This document shows, piece by piece, positions 61,695 to 64,000 of a DNA stretch of 64,000 nucleotides. The DNA is taken from contig JAXRKP010000164.1 in the NCBI GenBank assembly GCA_037039925.1, forward strand, positions 43,501-107,500, in the 5' to 3' direction. Made by a program: the position numbers and the translations under genes. Numbering within the stretch: the stretch's first letter is position 1; each line of letters begins with the position of its first letter. The notes below the pieces were generated by a model. It was given only the letters and a program-made list of their open reading frames with translations, was not told where the DNA came from and searched no databases. The DNA is from Doris montereyensis. Taxonomy: Eukaryota > Mollusca > Gastropoda > Nudibranchia > Dorididae.

Positions 61695-64000
61695 GGACTG
61701 TATTAAGTATTAGGCCCACTAGATCTAGTAGCGTACTTCACACACGTCTGTTGACCAATACAAAGAAACTGCTGTCCATGAACCCTAAAGTGGGTCAGAA
61801 CGAGACTAAGCCATCCCATAACATCAAACATGATGTTTCTATTTTTGGATATATTTAACAGCTCTTGTAATGTTGAAGTTGATACAAAAGAGAAGTGTGT
61901 GTTGTTATGGGCGGACTGGGCATGATTAAACACTTGAGTGTTGATAGTGGCTCGGGCGGATTGGGCGGATTAAACAATGGGTTAAATTATTAAAAGAAAA
62001 AGATCAGTTGACAAGAAAGAAACCGAGAAGATTACATATATAGTCTGACTCAACTGACTGATGCCTTTTATCCGCACAGACTGCATGGGGAAAGTGCAGT
62101 TGCGGTAAACAATATATTTCACCACAAAGTTATGGCCACTGTCACAAACATTTTACAAGAGTACAATACATCTTGTTTTGCCTCTATAGCATCAATATAA
62201 TACAATCTAGAATAGATCTCTTTAATGATTAATCTAGAGTAGACAGTCTAGGAAGGATCCATTCTAGATCTAATCTAGGTTTTATATTAGACCTACCCAC
62301 AAATGTGTCTATTAATTAAACAAAGGGTCCCTCCTTTGCATTGCAGTGTATGTAAGTGTAAGAGTTATTATCATAAAATATAATCTAAACCTAAAGTGGT
62401 GTAACGTCAACATGGTTATAACATCAGTACAGCTAGTCAGTTCGGCGTTCTGTTTGATGTGTTTGTTAAAAGCTTTCTTTACTTCAATAAAAAAATTCTT
62501 TTTATTTTAATAAAAGCTCTCATTTCAATACAAAATATAATAGTTTCTTCAATACAATAACTAACAAGAATATGTTATGATTGTTGTCTTTTATGGCGGG
62601 TGGTTGTTGTGCTGTTAAAAGTAGCTAAGCTGATGTGAAAGTCACTGTGACACTGTGTTGATGTTATAAGACAAATTATTTGGGATATTCCTTGGCATCA
62701 ACCAATCAAATTTTACAGAAATGAAAAGAACTTAACAGACATATCAAACAGAGCTGACCAGTCGTACTGACTGATGTTGTTTTATCACAATTATGTTATA
62801 CCTGTGTTGACCAACCATACTGACTGACCTTATACCTGTGTGTGTAGACTTAGATCTACAACATTCAATTACTCTAGATCTAAATATCTAGTTCTTCTAG
62901 ACCTAAAGCTAGATCTAAATCCAGTAATTGTAGATCAATATTGTTTAACTCTGTATCTAAAAATAGCTCTAGATTGAATTTAATAAACATAAAATTTAAA
63001 CTTAAGGTAATCTTATTCAATTAGATCTACTAAAAACTCAAACTCAGCGATCTTGAGTGAAATCTGTTGGGTTGTCTTGGGTTTTTTTTTAAAATATTAG
63101 AGCTGGGCTAGATCTAGCTCTAGATTTTCTATATAAATCTATAGAATTTAGCTATAAGTACTGTATGAAAGACTGTAGGAACGATATCATTAGGAATTCC
63201 TTGAATTAGAATCTAGATCTAGATCTAGGCCTTAAATCTAGTAACTCAACTGTTGACAGAAAAAAGAAAGAAATTCTTAACACTCGCCTCCTGTAAACTA
63301 TTGACAGCTTTGGTCAGACCAATGCTACGTTCGGGTTGTATTTTGGTCAACAATTATGTTGAAATCTACATAATTTCTAGTTCTAGATATCTAGAATCTA
63401 TATCTAGCTCTAGATTGCCTCCTGATCTAGACATCAGTCTCAGTCTCAGGTATCTTATGCGCTAGGTGGTTGGTTGTCTGGCGTTTTGTCGTTCTCTCAG
63501 TCTCTCACAGCTGTGCAACTCAGTCAGAAACAGAATCATTCCGGTGTCAAGTCAAGATTTCAACCAGAATTTATCTACGCCAACAGCAACACCAATCACA
63601 ATCACAAGTAGGCATGTCATCCGCCAAACATCGTATGGTTTAATTTTCTTTATGATATTACTATCTGAAAAGTGACCTAATATTCCATGTCTATGTGTTT
63701 TCCCCTTTATGCAAGAAACTCAGATCGCGTAAAAGTTTTTTTCCCCAGAAAACATAAAACAGATGCCCTTCCCAGACGGCCTTGCCTCCCATCCTCTCCC
63801 TTTCACTTACAACCTGGGACTACATATACATGTACTGAGAGTTCCTAGATTTACAACCCAACTGATTAGTACTGACCTAGATTTAGATGTTTGTAGTCAG
63901 CTGCGTTATAAGCTAAACCTACTTTTATTTAAAAAGACAGATCATCGCGATCACGGCCTATGACATAGAAGGTCTTCAAAGCTGATCCTGGTCACATTTA
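61695..64000. other. Flank without recognisable genes, 'tctagatc'-rich
   Basis: Many 'tctagatctag' words (62200-62280, 62850-62960, 63110-63240, 63375-63430). Short open frames show no recognisable protein features. I see no exon of a neighbouring gene. Confidence 0.45.

Overview
This is a eukaryotic, animal nuclear window. It is A+T-rich and intron-dense, with long introns packed with SINE-like elements, degenerate LINE and mariner fragments, and minisatellites. Frequent runs of the 'tctagatctagat' type (around 43060-43330, 60640-60700 and 62850-63440) and the protein similarities suggest a mollusc, probably a gastropod. That placement is inference; no species marker is present.

Two protein genes are supported, in convergent orientation. 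(1) On the + strand, 1125-31286 carries the 3' two thirds of RBM19/Mrd1, the multi-RRM nucleolar protein of small-subunit ribosome biogenesis. The window opens inside an intron within RRM2 and holds the end of RRM2, RRM3, RRM4, RRM5, RRM6, the stop codon and an AATAAA signal. (2) On the - strand, 60342-37488 carries an apparently complete 15-exon BRAP (BRCA1-associated protein / IMP, a RING-type E3 ligase), from the initiator Met through the BRAP2 domain, RING, UBP-type zinc finger and coiled coil to the basic tail. Exon phases fit together along both genes. Several exons nevertheless contain 1-4 nt frame slips, so neither gene can be translated directly from this sequence; indel errors in the assembly are the simplest explanation. 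The two genes do different jobs (ribosome biogenesis; Ras/MAPK and ubiquitin signalling). Their proximity matters mainly as possible conserved linkage, because the human orthologues both lie in 12q24.

Layout: 1-1124 intron with repeat fragments; 1125-31286 RBM19; 31287-37487 intergenic (20-bp tandem array, three SINE types, CA repeat); 37488-60342 BRAP; 60343-64000 BRAP upstream flank without a recognisable gene. Introns hold a CR1-like LINE fragment, two RTE-like LINE fragments (one split by a SINE), two mariner-like transposase relics (one with long inverted repeats), a 277-bp MITE, a hAT-like relic and many copies of about four SINE-like families.

The most unusual feature is the tandem arrays. 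Over 20 different minisatellites occur, usually one private unit per intron and often starting within a few hundred bases of an exon. One is visibly built from the 3' end of an RBM19 exon plus its 5' splice site. Others resemble splice-acceptor flanks or SINE pieces. One 38-bp unit occurs in both genes. Around RRM5 of RBM19, two inter-array segments are each present twice, each copy peppered with units of the array next to it, and the last RRM5 exon dissolves into an array. This is either an assembly artefact or an unusual repeat-driven rearrangement.
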